DNA of 64,000 bases from Schleiferiaceae bacterium. Its GTDB lineage: Bacteria > Bacteroidota > Bacteroidia > Flavobacteriales > Schleiferiaceae. Where the stretch lies: positions 1-64,000 of the forward strand of contig JAGYKI010000006.1 of the NCBI GenBank assembly GCA_018401735.1, read 5' to 3'. A model generated the notes under the pieces. It did not search any database. It was not told the DNA's origin and saw nothing but the letters and a program-made list of their open reading frames with translations. Position numbers and translations under genes: made by a program. Positions 29,501 to 37,605 of this stretch are shown here, in pieces. Position 1 is the first letter of the stretch, and each line of letters starts with the position of its first letter.

Positions 29501-31275
29501 CCTTGATTGTCGTCGTACTCGGCGGGATTAATAAAGCGTCCAGTGGAATTGTCATTTTGGAAACGTCCTCCCCAGCTTGAGCCAGCATTGGTGCTCCGCC
29601 AGAAATTATTGTAAACGTAAGAGGTAATTTGATAATTGGCATTAGTTTGATCTATAAAGCAATAAGCTCCATCGCCACCGGTAGCTTGGCTAGTGCTACC
29701 AAAACCTGCGGTGCTAAATTTTTGGGTGCCATTGTCTTGCGCCCCAGCGAGAGCGTAATTACTCCCCGCACTCGGGTGTATGGCCGCCGCGTAAAACTGG
29801 GTTACATTATAATCTTGATTACGCGCACTAATAACGTTGGCCGTAGCGGCCGTTGCCAATGAAGTCGTATAAAAAACACCACCATCGGTGCCGAAAAGCA
29901 CCGTGCTTGAGCTGTTGGGTTTAAATACAATCTGATGTTGATCGGCATGAACATAAGAGCAATTAAGGGCGGCTAAGTTGTTATTATTACTCCACTTAGA
30001 AATTTGACTCCAAGTACTTGCTCCGTCTGTGGAACGAAATAAATTAATGCCTCCCGCAATGAGCGTATTGGCATTGTTGGGGTCTACCGCCATAATTAGA
30101 TCATACCAAGCTTGCCCGCGGGTAAAGTCGGTATTGGGAATACCATTGTCAACATCGGCGGGTTCATTTCGGGTAGTCCATGAGCTCCCTTTATTGGTGC
30201 TGCGGGCAATTTCTCCTGCTTGTCCGCCTATCTCCGTAAGGGCATAAACATAACTAGAATTATTAGGAGCGCAGGCCAGTTCTACTCTCTCGCCATTGGC
30301 AATGGTGCGAGAAACGGTCCAGCTGGTGCCGTTATCACTATAGAGAACTCTACCACCACCTTGGTCGCTTAAGCCTATAGAAGTTTCTTGCGTTCCAATC
30401 CAGATGCGGTTATCGGCCGCAATTTCAATATCTGCGGCCGCGTAAGGCGAAGAACTGCCCGGTATATTAGGTAGAACTTGCGACCAAGAAGTGCCGCCGT
30501 TTGTGCTGCGGTATAATCCATTTACCCCGTGCCATTGGCCACGAAAATAATTTTCACGGCAAGCGGCATAAACTACGCTGCTGCCGTTTTCATTGCGAAC
30601 AACCAAGTCGTTGATGTAGTGGTAATTGCTAGTAGAACTCAACTGCGTCCAGCTGGTGCCACCATTGGTGGATTTCCAAATTCCCGCGCCACGCGAGGCA
30701 CCCGCACCCCAGCCTTCGCCTGTGCCTACATAAAATATTTGACTGTTATTAGGGTCGTAGGCAATAGCGGTGATAGCTAAATTGTCCCATTGATTGCTTA
30801 CCGAAACCCAGGCAGAAGTACTGGACGTGATGTTGTTATTATACCAAAGTCCACCGGTAACTCCGCCAGCCCAAACCTTATTACCCGAACTTGCATTGGG
30901 GTCCCACATTATGGCGCGCGTTCTGCCGCCTACATTATCGGGGCCTCGTTCGGTCCAAGGACTAGCCGCTGAACCCGGAATACTAGGGCTAAGTTGATTA
31001 TTACTTTGATCTACTATTTGGTAAACTTGCTCTAGGCGTTCTACCGCGGGTCGACCTAAAATAGGGTCCATAGTAGCGAGGTAATTTTGCTCCCAGGCCA
31101 AATCGGGTCGATCTTGAGGGGGGTTATTTTTCCACTGGGCCTTGCTTAATCGCGGTCGGTTATTAAAAGGGTGTTCGGCTAAAAAGCGCTTATAGCTTTC
31201 TCGGGCCGATTGAGGTTGTTCAATAACTTGGGAGGCGGTAAGCAAAAGCAAACTAAGGAAAACAACTTTGCGCAT
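26518..31275 (-). CDS. Giant secreted T9SS protein with BNR/Vps10-like beta-propeller and PKD domains
   Basis: This 1585-residue extracellular protein has an N-terminal signal peptide (MRKVVFLSLLLLTASQV) and a propeptide-like segment (about 20-110). Many BNR/Asp-box-like repeats follow (IWKSTNGGTSWTQL, LYRSTNGGTSWSQV, STNKGSSWTTR, about 115-790), which form sialidase/Vps10-type propellers but carry no visible sialidase catalytic set. Then come a PKD domain (about 795-880), a CBM/MAM-like jelly roll (about 890-1060), a further PKD and two Ig-like PKD-like repeats sharing SPSYQWK(V/L)NG(L/T)NVGTNS (near 1180 and 1270). The C-terminus (WQVYPNPSRDILHIRF, GIYHLKVKIGDFVFDEKI) is a type A sorting domain. 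It is probably a cell-surface adhesion or binding protein; ligand unknown. Confidence 0.85.
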   Translation of the reverse strand: MRKVVFLSLLLLTASQVIEQPQSARESYKRFLAEHPFNNRPRLSKAQWKNNPPQDRPDLAWEQNYLATMDPILGRPAVERLEQVYQIVDQSNNQLSPSIPGSAASPWTERGPDNVGGRTRAIMWDPNASSGNKVWAGGVTGGLWYNNNITSSTSAWVSVSNQWDNLAITAIAYDPNNSQIFYVGTGEGWGAGASRGAGIWKSTNGGTSWTQLSSTSNYHYINDLVVRNENGSSVVYAACRENYFRGQWHGVNGLYRSTNGGTSWSQVLPNIPGSSSPYAAADIEIAADNRIWIGTQETSIGLSDQGGGRVLYSDNGTSWTVSRTIANGERVELACAPNNSSYVYALTEIGGQAGEIARSTNKGSSWTTRNEPADVDNGIPNTDFTRGQAWYDLIMAVDPNNANTLIAGGINLFRSTDGASTWSQISKWSNNNNLAALNCSYVHADQHQIVFKPNSSSTVLFGTDGGVFYTTSLATAATANVISARNQDYNVTQFYAAAIHPSAGSNYALAGAQDNGTQKFSTAGFGSTSQATGGDGAYCFIDQTNANYQITSYVYNNFWRSTNAGSSWGGRFQNDNSTGRFINPAEYDDNQGILYSARTSTTVNRVTGIRTTPSISSISISGMNSMASHLRVSPYTTTSTTLFVGTEGGDLFKVTNANSTPSSSNIGSSSFPNGHVSCVELGANENELLVTFSNYGVSSVWYSSNGGISWQNKEGNLPDMPVRWALFNPNNRAEVILATEVGVWSTSNFNSSSPSWTASNSGLSRVRVDMLQIRDSDKTVIAATHGRGLFSSNGFSIPQVPVADFYANPAVACINQNIQLSDSSTGNPNSWQWSISPTTFTFVGGTSSSSQHPQIQLNAAGSYTVSLIVSNANGSDTLSKSSFLLGGGLSLPFVEDFEGTSSLFTVENPDNGVTWALNTIGGSSPGNTAAGIDFFNYSSTGERDGLISPPLNFSNYSSITLDFDYAYARYSSTYRDSMAIYISTDCGTTYQRIASYSSDPSVNFATVADQTSSFSPSSASDWCGNSVITNCPSINLNTYAGQSEVRIKFEAINGYGNNLYLDNINISGVSNANIPQADFSANDSSICAGSSVSFSDLSSNNPSAWAWTISPASYTYTGGTNSSSQNPQVQFNNAGSYTISLNASNSFGNTNLTKTAFIQVAAAVNPSVSISANASAWCAGQNATFTASPTAGGASPSYQWKVNGLNVGTNSASYSTTSLNQGDAVSVEMTSNSTCASNPVVSSTSINVTINPPTVPSVSISTANTTLCAGSNANFSASVTNGGSSPSYQWKLNGTNVGTNSSSFTNSTLANNDQVWVEVTGSGSCASSSPGISNTLNMNIRTLPVISTMSPPFAPLCLGDSLVLSATVNTNGIPGTLTSWSGNGVQNGVFYASLAGAGTHNLSIGYLYSSAPNCPVNASFQVSVDALPSPSFSRTGLVLSANQTAPNYLWLLNGSPAPGTNNQPAYNLQTNGSYSLELSNTICSLESDPVDIIDLSLESLKSEWQWQVYPNPSRDILHIRFINPGQAEMEISLYDARGALLYTSGRNLNGQEVWESLSVKNFAAGIYHLKVKIGDFVFDEKIRKE

Positions 31276-31330
31276 AAGAGGGACTTAAATAGGCCTCTAA
31301 ATTAATGTTTTGATTGTTAACAGATCTCTT

Positions 31331-31345
31331 AGCTCAAATTGAGCT
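31331..31345. promoter_or_regulatory. Inverted repeat AGCTCAA-A-TTGAGCT upstream of the T9SS gene
   Basis: A perfect 7-bp inverted repeat with one central base lies 55 bp before the start of the minus-strand T9SS gene. It could be an operator or a small hairpin in the region after the sensor kinase stop. A second weak hairpin (CTCCCA/TGGGAG, 31352-31379) lies next to it. Confidence 0.35.
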
Positions 31346-31382
31346 TGTGAGCTCCCAGGTTTGGATTATTTTGGGAGTTGGA

Positions 31383-32741
31383 CTAATCTTTAAATTGAAG
31401 CAAGAAACTACTCCCCACCCCTTCTTGGCTTTGGACCTTTAAATCGCCGCCATGCATTTTCATAATATTTTTAGAAAGACTTAGGCCAATGCCAGAGCCG
31501 TTTTTACGGGTGCTAAAAAAGGGTACGAAGATCTGGTTAATTAAATCCTCTTCAATGCCTTCACCATTATCGCTTACGCGGATGACCACACCACTTTCAC
31601 TTAGTTTAGCACTGAGCTCAATTTCCCCGGCGTGATTTGCGGGCATCGCCGCCAAGGCATTTTTAATTAAGTTCACTAAAACCTGTTCAATCATTTTACG
31701 ATCGGCTTTTAGGGCCAGTCTTTGCTGATCTAACTTATAGCGGATTATACAGTTTTGTTTTTTCGCGCTGGCCTGTAAAAGGCTAAGGCAATCTTCAAAA
31801 AGCGTTTTGATGGAAATCACTTCTTTAGCCGGTGCGGGAAGCTGGGTTAATTTGCGATACTCATCTACAAAACTGAGCATTCCTTTGCTGCGTCTTACAA
31901 TGGTTTTGCAGGCTTCGCGAATATCATCCAAATCCTGCTCATCCAAATCTGTTATTTTCTTCTTTTTTCCGTCATCGTTAACCAACATAGTACTCACGGT
32001 TTCAGAAAGAGAAACTACGGGCGTAACAGAGTTCATCACTTCATGGGCTAAAATGCGGATGAGTTTATGCCAAGCGTCAATTTCCTTTTCTTCTACTTCT
32101 TGGTGGAGGTTGCTAAGGCTGATAAGATGGAAGGTATCTTCCTTTAATTTAATATGCTGTAAATCGAGGTAGAGCTCGGTTTTTTTACCGTTAAAATTGT
32201 GTTCCCACAGTTTGCGACCGGTAAAATCGAAATTACCGATTAAGTTTTTTAATTCGGGGATGCGTTCGCTCAGACGCTCCCATCTTTGAAAGGGTGGTAT
32301 GTTTAATATTTCTTGGGCTTTCTCATTAATGAGGAAAATCTCTTTTTTTCCGTTTATACCTAAAATGCCAAGATTGATGTTTTTTAATATTTCACCTAGC
32401 AAGGCTTCTTGATTATCTTGGCTTGCCCGCGATGTTTTAAGCTGGTTGAGTAAAAGCATAAATTCCTCTTCTAAATCGGCAAAAACCCCACCTTTGGAAG
32501 CGAGTTCGAAACGGGTACTGTAGTCGCCAAAACGAGCGGCTTCTAAGAATTTTTTGGTTTCGCGAATTAAAGAGGATTGGTAGCGCCAAAAATCCCATAT
32601 CTGTACTAAAATAAGGAGCATTAGTACCAATAAGGTGAAAAAGAGATTAAACTTTTGGGCGAGGAATAGCCCGAAGGTAATACTTAAAATAATGCCCATC
32701 AGGCGTAAGCCAAACTGAAAAGGGTAGGATTTAAAGTTCAT
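31383..32741 (-). CDS. NtrB-like sensor histidine kinase
   Basis: The 452-residue kinase is the partner of the NtrC-type regulator encoded just upstream. It has two N-terminal membrane helices (about 8-25 and 28-50), a HAMP-like linker, a PAS domain (about 110-210; GILGINGKKEIFLINEKAQEIL), a phosphoacceptor helix (RILAHEVMNSVTPVV) and an ATPase domain (VLVNLIKNALAAMP, DNGEGIEEDL, GSGIGLSLSKNIM). There is essentially no periplasmic loop, so the signal is probably sensed in the membrane or cytoplasm. I chose ATG 32741, which overlaps the regulator stop by 11 bp; a longer frame from 32771 would extend deeper into that gene. Confidence 0.9.
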   Translation of the reverse strand: MNFKSYPFQFGLRLMGIILSITFGLFLAQKFNLFFTLLVLMLLILVQIWDFWRYQSSLIRETKKFLEAARFGDYSTRFELASKGGVFADLEEEFMLLLNQLKTSRASQDNQEALLGEILKNINLGILGINGKKEIFLINEKAQEILNIPPFQRWERLSERIPELKNLIGNFDFTGRKLWEHNFNGKKTELYLDLQHIKLKEDTFHLISLSNLHQEVEEKEIDAWHKLIRILAHEVMNSVTPVVSLSETVSTMLVNDDGKKKKITDLDEQDLDDIREACKTIVRRSKGMLSFVDEYRKLTQLPAPAKEVISIKTLFEDCLSLLQASAKKQNCIIRYKLDQQRLALKADRKMIEQVLVNLIKNALAAMPANHAGEIELSAKLSESGVVIRVSDNGEGIEEDLINQIFVPFFSTRKNGSGIGLSLSKNIMKMHGGDLKVQSQEGVGSSFLLQFKD

Positions 32742-34095
32742 ACTTCTCCAATCTACGGTACAGTGCGGCACGGGTTAAACCTAGGTCTTTGGCGGCTTTA
32801 GAAATATTGCCGGCATTTTTGTCCATGGCTTTTTGCACTAAATGTTTTTCCATTTCTTCCAAGTTTAAGCCAGGAGGCTCCTTGCCGTTTTGTCCCACTT
32901 TTAGTCCTAAATCTCCAGCGCGCACTTCCTTGGTACTCGCTAAAATTACGGCGCGTTCCAAGCAATGCTCTAGCTCACGAATATTACCCGGCCAATGGTA
33001 ATCGCAGAGGGCGTCGATCGCGTTAAAACTGAGCTTAAGGTCCTCTTTCAAATACTTCTTGCGAAAGCGATCAAAAAAACGTCGTGCTAAAAAGGGGATA
33101 TCTTCTTTGCGCTGCCGCAGCGGGGGGACGGTTATTTCTACGGTATTAATGCGATAGAGTAAATCTTGGCGAAAGCGTTGCGTATGCACCCAATCATGCA
33201 AAGGGCTATTGGTAGCACAGACCAGGCGGACATCCACTTTTTTGCTACTATTTTCGCCCACTCTACGCAGCTCTTTACTTTGAAGAACGTGTAATAATTT
33301 AGATTGTAAGCTAAGATCGAGATTACCAATTTCATCGAGGAAGAGCGTGCCTTTATCGGCCGTTTCGAAGCGGCCCGCTTTGTCATCCGAGGCATCGGTA
33401 AAAGATCCTTTTTTATGACCAAAGAGCTCACTTTCAAAAAGATTGGGTGCTACCGCTCCGAGATCTACCGTTACAAAAGGGTTTTCATGGCGCTGGCTCA
33501 TGCGATGAATAGCCAAAGAGAGCACACTTTTTCCCGTACCATTTTCTCCTAAGAGTAAAATATTAGCATCGGTGCTTGCTACTTTTTTTAGGGTTTCTAA
33601 AACCAACTGCATCGCTGGCGATCGGCTAAGGAGCTCTTCTTGCGCAAGCCCTGCATTATCTTCCCACTGCTTATTGCTACTGCGGTAAACTTCCACTTTA
33701 GCCTTCTCTTGCGCCAAGCGTAAAGCGTTGCTTAAGGTACTGAGCAGTTTTTCGTTGGTCCAAGGTTTTAGTACAAAGTCGAAAGCCCCCTTTTTAATGG
33801 CCTGTACGGCTAGTTCTACTTCGCCGTAGGCGGTCATCATCACCACTTGGGTTTGCGCACTTATTTCCAAGATATGTTTGAGCCAATATAATCCTTCGGC
33901 GCCATCATTGCGGCCTTTGCGAAAGTTCATGTCGAGTAAAACGAGGTCCACCTTACTTTTCGTAAGAAGCTGGTTGAGACTGCTCGGATCTTCGCTGGTG
34001 CTAAGCGTTTGAAAATGTTGCTTTAAAAAGAGACGTGCACTAGTTAGTACATCGGCATCATCATCAACAATAACTATGTGGGCAGGGATTTTCAC
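32731..34095 (-). CDS. Sigma-54-dependent NtrC family response regulator
   Basis: The 454-residue protein has a receiver domain (1-120; acidic DDD 11-13, phosphoacceptor Asp55 in LVLLDMNF, Lys110 in VLKPW), an AAA+ sigma-54 interaction domain (about 158-390; Walker A GENGTGKS 183-190, Walker B TLFLDEIGNLD 250-260) and a Fis-type helix-turn-helix at the end (NISKAAKDLGLTRAALYRRL, 430-449). The sigma-54 contact loop reads GSFTDA (230-235) instead of GAFTGA; the essential Phe-Thr is kept. It is divergent from an ABC exporter, and tandem palindromes plus a GG-N10-GC promoter lie between them, so the exporter is its probable target. Confidence 0.93.
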   Translation of the reverse strand: MKIPAHIVIVDDDADVLTSARLFLKQHFQTLSTSEDPSSLNQLLTKSKVDLVLLDMNFRKGRNDGAEGLYWLKHILEISAQTQVVMMTAYGEVELAVQAIKKGAFDFVLKPWTNEKLLSTLSNALRLAQEKAKVEVYRSSNKQWEDNAGLAQEELLSRSPAMQLVLETLKKVASTDANILLLGENGTGKSVLSLAIHRMSQRHENPFVTVDLGAVAPNLFESELFGHKKGSFTDASDDKAGRFETADKGTLFLDEIGNLDLSLQSKLLHVLQSKELRRVGENSSKKVDVRLVCATNSPLHDWVHTQRFRQDLLYRINTVEITVPPLRQRKEDIPFLARRFFDRFRKKYLKEDLKLSFNAIDALCDYHWPGNIRELEHCLERAVILASTKEVRAGDLGLKVGQNGKEPPGLNLEEMEKHLVQKAMDKNAGNISKAAKDLGLTRAALYRRLEKYEL

Positions 34096-34113
34096 TAAAC
34101 GAAAGTACTTCTC

Positions 34114-34151
34114 TGTTCGAATACGAACAAGATATTGTTCATTTTCGAACA
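34114..34151. promoter_or_regulatory. Tandem palindromic enhancer sites for the NtrC-type regulator
   Basis: Site 1 TGTTCGAATACGAACA (34114-34129) and site 2 TGTTCATTTTCGAACA (34136-34151) share the arms TGTTC/GAACA. Their starts are 22 bp apart, about two helical turns, so they lie on the same DNA face. They begin 18 bp before the regulator's own ATG on the minus side and lie about 88 and 110 bp before the start site predicted for the sigma-54 promoter, the normal place for enhancer sites. Binding by the adjacent regulator is inferred. Confidence 0.75.
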
Positions 34152-34204
34152 GATAAATAAAATGTCATTTAGTTATTTATAAGGAAATCAAATACTTAGA
34201 CTTG

Positions 34205-34220
34205 TGGCATAGCCTTCGCT
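34205..34220 (+). promoter_or_regulatory. Sigma-54 (RpoN) promoter
   Basis: TGGCATAGCCTTCGCT contains GG-N10-GC (GG 34206-34207, GC 34218-34219) and matches TGGCAC-N5-TTGCW at 9 of 11 defined positions. Predicted transcription start near 34231, reading toward the structured RNA and the ABC transporter. Confidence 0.7.
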
Positions 34221-34255
34221 TATCCAGTAGCTGAAAACTAAAACGTAAAAATTTT

Positions 34256-34411
34256 AAAAACCTCGGGAGCTGCCTGCAGCAACGTTCTTTACAACGGGCT
34301 TTAATTGCAAAATTGAATTTGGTTGTTTAATTAGTTCAAGTAGCAGAATTTAGGGTTAAATCGGTTATCCTCCTTGCAATTAAAACTCAGCCCGAGGTTT
34401 TTAATTTTTTT
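34256..34411 (+). ncRNA. Structured RNA candidate (leader or small RNA) ending in a terminator-like stem
   Basis: The closing stem is a perfect 12-bp pair, AAAAACCTCGGG (34256-34267) with CCCGAGGTTTTT (34391-34402), directly followed by AATTTTTTT. Inside lie a hairpin GCTG/CAGC (34269-34280), a perfect 11-bp stem TTTAATTGCAA (34300-34310) with TTGCAATTAAA (34374-34384), and smaller hairpins TTGAA/TTCAA (34313-34339) and AGGGT/ATCCT. GGGCT (34296-34300) can alternatively pair with AGCCC (34389-34393), competing with the closing stem. No ORF is present. It may be a 6S-like/6S-Flavo-like small RNA, or an attenuating leader of the ABC operon; the sequence does not decide. Confidence 0.65.
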
Positions 34412-34485
34412 ACAAGCATCGCTTCTAAAAGAACTTTATCTTCAGATTTCTTTTAATTTCACGCTTCTGTTTACAAACCTTTTTT

Positions 34486-35175
34486 ATGATTAAGCTTCAT
34501 AACCTCACTAAGATATACCAGGCGCAAGGCGTTGAAACTCGTGCACTCAGTGAAGTTGATTTAACGGTAAAAAAAGGCGAATTCGTTTCTATCATGGGCC
34601 CTTCCGGCTGTGGAAAAACCACGCTCTTAAATATTATTGGTTTATTAGACTCCTATAATGAGGGCCTTTTTGTTTTTAATGATACCAATGTTTCGGATCT
34701 CAGCGAGCGCCAAAAGCTCAAGTTGAGAAAGGAGAAAATTGGCTTTGTCTTCCAAAATTTCAATCTAATCGATGATCTTACAGTAAGTGAAAATATCGAG
34801 TTACCTCTGCACTATTTGGGCTATGCGGCGCAAGATCGCCGGCAGCGAGTATTGGAGGTTTTAGAGATGGTTGGCATGGGGCATCGTCGCGATTTTTTTC
34901 CTTACCAATTAAGTGGTGGACAACAACAGAAAGTAGCGGTGGGTCGCGCAATTATCGCTAAGCCAAGCCTAATTTTAGCGGATGAGCCCACGGGAAACCT
35001 AGATTCGACCCAAGGGAATGAAATAATGGAAATGCTCAGTCGCCTAAACGATCAAGGCACCACTTTAATAATGGTTACGCACAGCAGTCATGATGCTTCT
35101 TATTCTCAGCGCATTGTACGTATAATGGACGGGCAGGTTGTGTCGGAAAAGAAGGTACTACATGCCCAGTTCTAA
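34486..35175 (+). CDS. MacB/LolD-type ABC transporter ATP-binding protein
   Basis: The 229-residue ATPase powers the permease encoded next. Motifs: Walker [10 protein letters not shown] (about 38-46), Q-loop [10 protein letters not shown], signature LSGGQQQK, Walker [14 protein letters not shown] and switch His in VTHSS. The MacB/LolD/FtsE group exports lipoproteins, peptides or drugs rather than importing nutrients. It overlaps the permease gene by 14 bp. A sigma-54 promoter and a structured leader lie upstream, so expression is likely controlled by the divergent two-component system. Confidence 0.93.
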   Translation: MIKLHNLTKIYQAQGVETRALSEVDLTVKKGEFVSIMGPSGCGKTTLLNIIGLLDSYNEGLFVFNDTNVSDLSERQKLKLRKEKIGFVFQNFNLIDDLTVSENIELPLHYLGYAAQDRRQRVLEVLEMVGMGHRRDFFPYQLSGGQQQKVAVGRAIIAKPSLILADEPTGNLDSTQGNEIMEMLSRLNDQGTTLIMVTHSSHDASYSQRIVRIMDGQVVSEKKVLHAQF

Positions 35176-37576
35176 GTTTAGATTCGCCCTGCGCAGCCTA
35201 TATCGGCAAAAGCTTTATACCCTATTAAATTTGGGTGGACTGGCCATTGGTTTGGCCGTAGCCATTACCGTAAGCATCTATCTTAATGCAGAGTTTAACT
35301 TCGATAAGCATTGGCCAAACTATGAAAATATTTATCGGGTAAATTCTTCCTTCTATCTTAATGGTACCGAAGAAGAATACGGTGGTTCAGGTTCGGGCCT
35401 GGCAAGTTTAATGAAAGAATTTTATCCAGAGATAGAAGAAGCCACTCATTTCTTTTCTTTCGAAAACTCCGTTTACTTCCACAGCGATAGTGTGAAAGGT
35501 TATGAAAATGAATTGTTGGTTGCAGATGCCAATTTCTTTAAGGTTTTTAATTGTCATTTTTTGGAAGGTGAAGCAGATTCTAGTTTGACTGCCGAACGAA
35601 GCATAGTAATTTCCCAGTCTTTCGCCCGTAAGTATTTTGGAAGCAAGCCCGCTTTAGGGCAAACGCTCAATACCAGTAATTTTGAATATCAAGTTAGGGG
35701 TGTTTTTGAAGATATCCCCGATAATACGCATCATAATTTTAATGCGGTTATTTCCGAGCCTCGCGTAGCGAGCGACACTCTATCATTGGCCGTTTCCCTC
35801 TGGCAGGTTAGTCACTATACTTTTCTTAAAGTCCCATCTGCCCTTGAGGCGCAAAATGTTGAAGCCAATTTTGATCAATTTTTTAATCGCTACATGGCAG
35901 GAATGGCCGATGCCGTGCAGGCCGAGTATCGCGTAAAATTGCAGCAAATAAGCGACATCCATTTTAATACAAATCCTGGTTTTGATGCCATTGGAGGGAG
36001 TTTAATTTACGTGTATGGCTTTGCGGGAATCGGACTATTAGTTTTGGTTTTAGCGATAATTAATTATGTGAATATGGCTACGGCTCGCAGTTTACGCCGC
36101 ATTCGAGAGGCTGCTATGCGCAAGGTTTTAGGTGCAAGTGAAGGCGATATTCAGCTCATGATTTTAGTGGAGTCGACTATTCTTTCCTTGCTGGCTTTAC
36201 TTTTAGCTTTCGCCTTAGTAGAGATTGGCACCAAAGTTTTACCACTTACTAATGCCATTGATAAAGATCTGCAGCTAAATTTTAAACGCGACGCGTATTT
36301 ATGGTGGCTGCCTTTAGTACTTTCTATTTTTGTGGGAATAATTAGTGGATTATATCCGGCGCTAAGCCTTTCTAAGGTTTCACCCCTCGATGCTTTTAGC
36401 AATAAAAAGGGCTTGCAAAGGCAAAATAATATTCCCCGTAAATTATTGGTGGGTTTTCAGGTAGCGGTTTCGGTAACGGTGGTGATTACCGCTTTTTTCA
36501 TGTATCAGCAAATGGATTTTATTAAGAATCGTAATCTGGGTTTCAATCCCAACGATGTGATTTTAATAACGGCGCAAGACACTAATTCTGTGATGCACTT
36601 GCAAGAAATTCGCGCTAATATTGCGCAAAGTGACTACGTAGAATCGGTAGCGATGGGGGCAAGCGTTACTGGTAGAGGGGCTTATCGTGGCATTTTTGAA
36701 GCCGAAACAGAAGCCAATAAGGGCTTTCAAAGACATTCCCTTGATTTTTTACGAGTAAGCAGAGACTACCTTAAAACCATGCAAATTGATCTACTGCAAG
36801 GGCGTTCTTTCCTTACGGAAGATGAGCAGGACTCCAGTTTTAGCTATGCCATTGTTAATCAGTCTTTAGTAGAGTTTATGGGCTGGGAGCAACCCATCGG
36901 TAAGAAGCTAAATACTAGTTTTAACGAAAGGGGAGAAGCTATGCTAAAGGCAGTGGTGGTTGGCGTGGCTGAAGATTTTAATGCCCATTCGCTTCATACC
37001 AAAGTGGGGCCACTGGTTTTACTTTTAAGTAAAGAAAGGTCAAGGGTACTGCACGTAAAAGTAGATCCTAATAATATTTATGTGGCTTTAGACGATTTAG
37101 AGCGACGTTGGACTAGCATGGTTCCCAATGCTCCCTTTCAGTTTTCCTTTTTAAGCCGCGATCTCTTGGAACTTTACACGGAAGAAATGCGACAGTCGCG
37201 CTTGATTCTTTATCTCACTATTATTGCCATCTTTATTAGTATCCTTGGCTTTGTGGGCTTGGCTTCTTTTACCACTGGCCTGCGTACCCGCGAAATTGGC
37301 ATTCGCCGTTTACTTGGTGCGGGAAGACTGCAAATGGTAAATATTGTGTTTAAAGAATTACTATGGGTGATGCTTATTGGGGTGCTAATAGCGGTGCCGC
37401 TGGCCATACATATTACCCAATTGTGGTTGGCGAATTTTGCTTTTCATACCGAAATTAAGGCGCCAATAATTGTGGGTACGGCGGTAATTACCTTGCTAAT
37501 CGGTTATGGTATTGTTGCCCTGCATTCTTTGGCTATCGCTAAGAATAATAGCGTAGATTCGTGGCGTGACGCTTAA
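35162..37576 (+). CDS. MacB/FtsX-type ABC transporter permease
   Basis: The 804-residue membrane protein has the double FtsX layout common in Bacteroidota: helix about 20-42, large periplasmic MacB-PCD domain (about 45-250), three helices (about 280-400), another helix near 425, a second periplasmic domain (about 450-660) and three C-terminal helices. Tell-tale FtsX sequences are YVNMATARSLRRIREAAMRK and TGLRTREIGIRRLLGAG. I chose ATG 35162 ([20 protein letters not shown]), inside the end of the ATPase gene; the upstream frame start at 35138 has no family support. Substrate unknown, perhaps antimicrobial peptides or envelope-stress products. Confidence 0.9.
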   Translation: MPSSKFRFALRSLYRQKLYTLLNLGGLAIGLAVAITVSIYLNAEFNFDKHWPNYENIYRVNSSFYLNGTEEEYGGSGSGLASLMKEFYPEIEEATHFFSFENSVYFHSDSVKGYENELLVADANFFKVFNCHFLEGEADSSLTAERSIVISQSFARKYFGSKPALGQTLNTSNFEYQVRGVFEDIPDNTHHNFNAVISEPRVASDTLSLAVSLWQVSHYTFLKVPSALEAQNVEANFDQFFNRYMAGMADAVQAEYRVKLQQISDIHFNTNPGFDAIGGSLIYVYGFAGIGLLVLVLAIINYVNMATARSLRRIREAAMRKVLGASEGDIQLMILVESTILSLLALLLAFALVEIGTKVLPLTNAIDKDLQLNFKRDAYLWWLPLVLSIFVGIISGLYPALSLSKVSPLDAFSNKKGLQRQNNIPRKLLVGFQVAVSVTVVITAFFMYQQMDFIKNRNLGFNPNDVILITAQDTNSVMHLQEIRANIAQSDYVESVAMGASVTGRGAYRGIFEAETEANKGFQRHSLDFLRVSRDYLKTMQIDLLQGRSFLTEDEQDSSFSYAIVNQSLVEFMGWEQPIGKKLNTSFNERGEAMLKAVVVGVAEDFNAHSLHTKVGPLVLLLSKERSRVLHVKVDPNNIYVALDDLERRWTSMVPNAPFQFSFLSRDLLELYTEEMRQSRLILYLTIIAIFISILGFVGLASFTTGLRTREIGIRRLLGAGRLQMVNIVFKELLWVMLIGVLIAVPLAIHITQLWLANFAFHTEIKAPIIVGTAVITLLIGYGIVALHSLAIAKNNSVDSWRDA

Positions 37577-37605
37577 TACGAGGAAAAATAGCAGTACTCA
37601 AGACC

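Noticed and set aside
34256..34411. SRP RNA (4.5S) or tmRNA
   Set aside because: The GGAA-type SRP tetraloop region and the tmRNA tRNA-like ends with a tag frame are absent.
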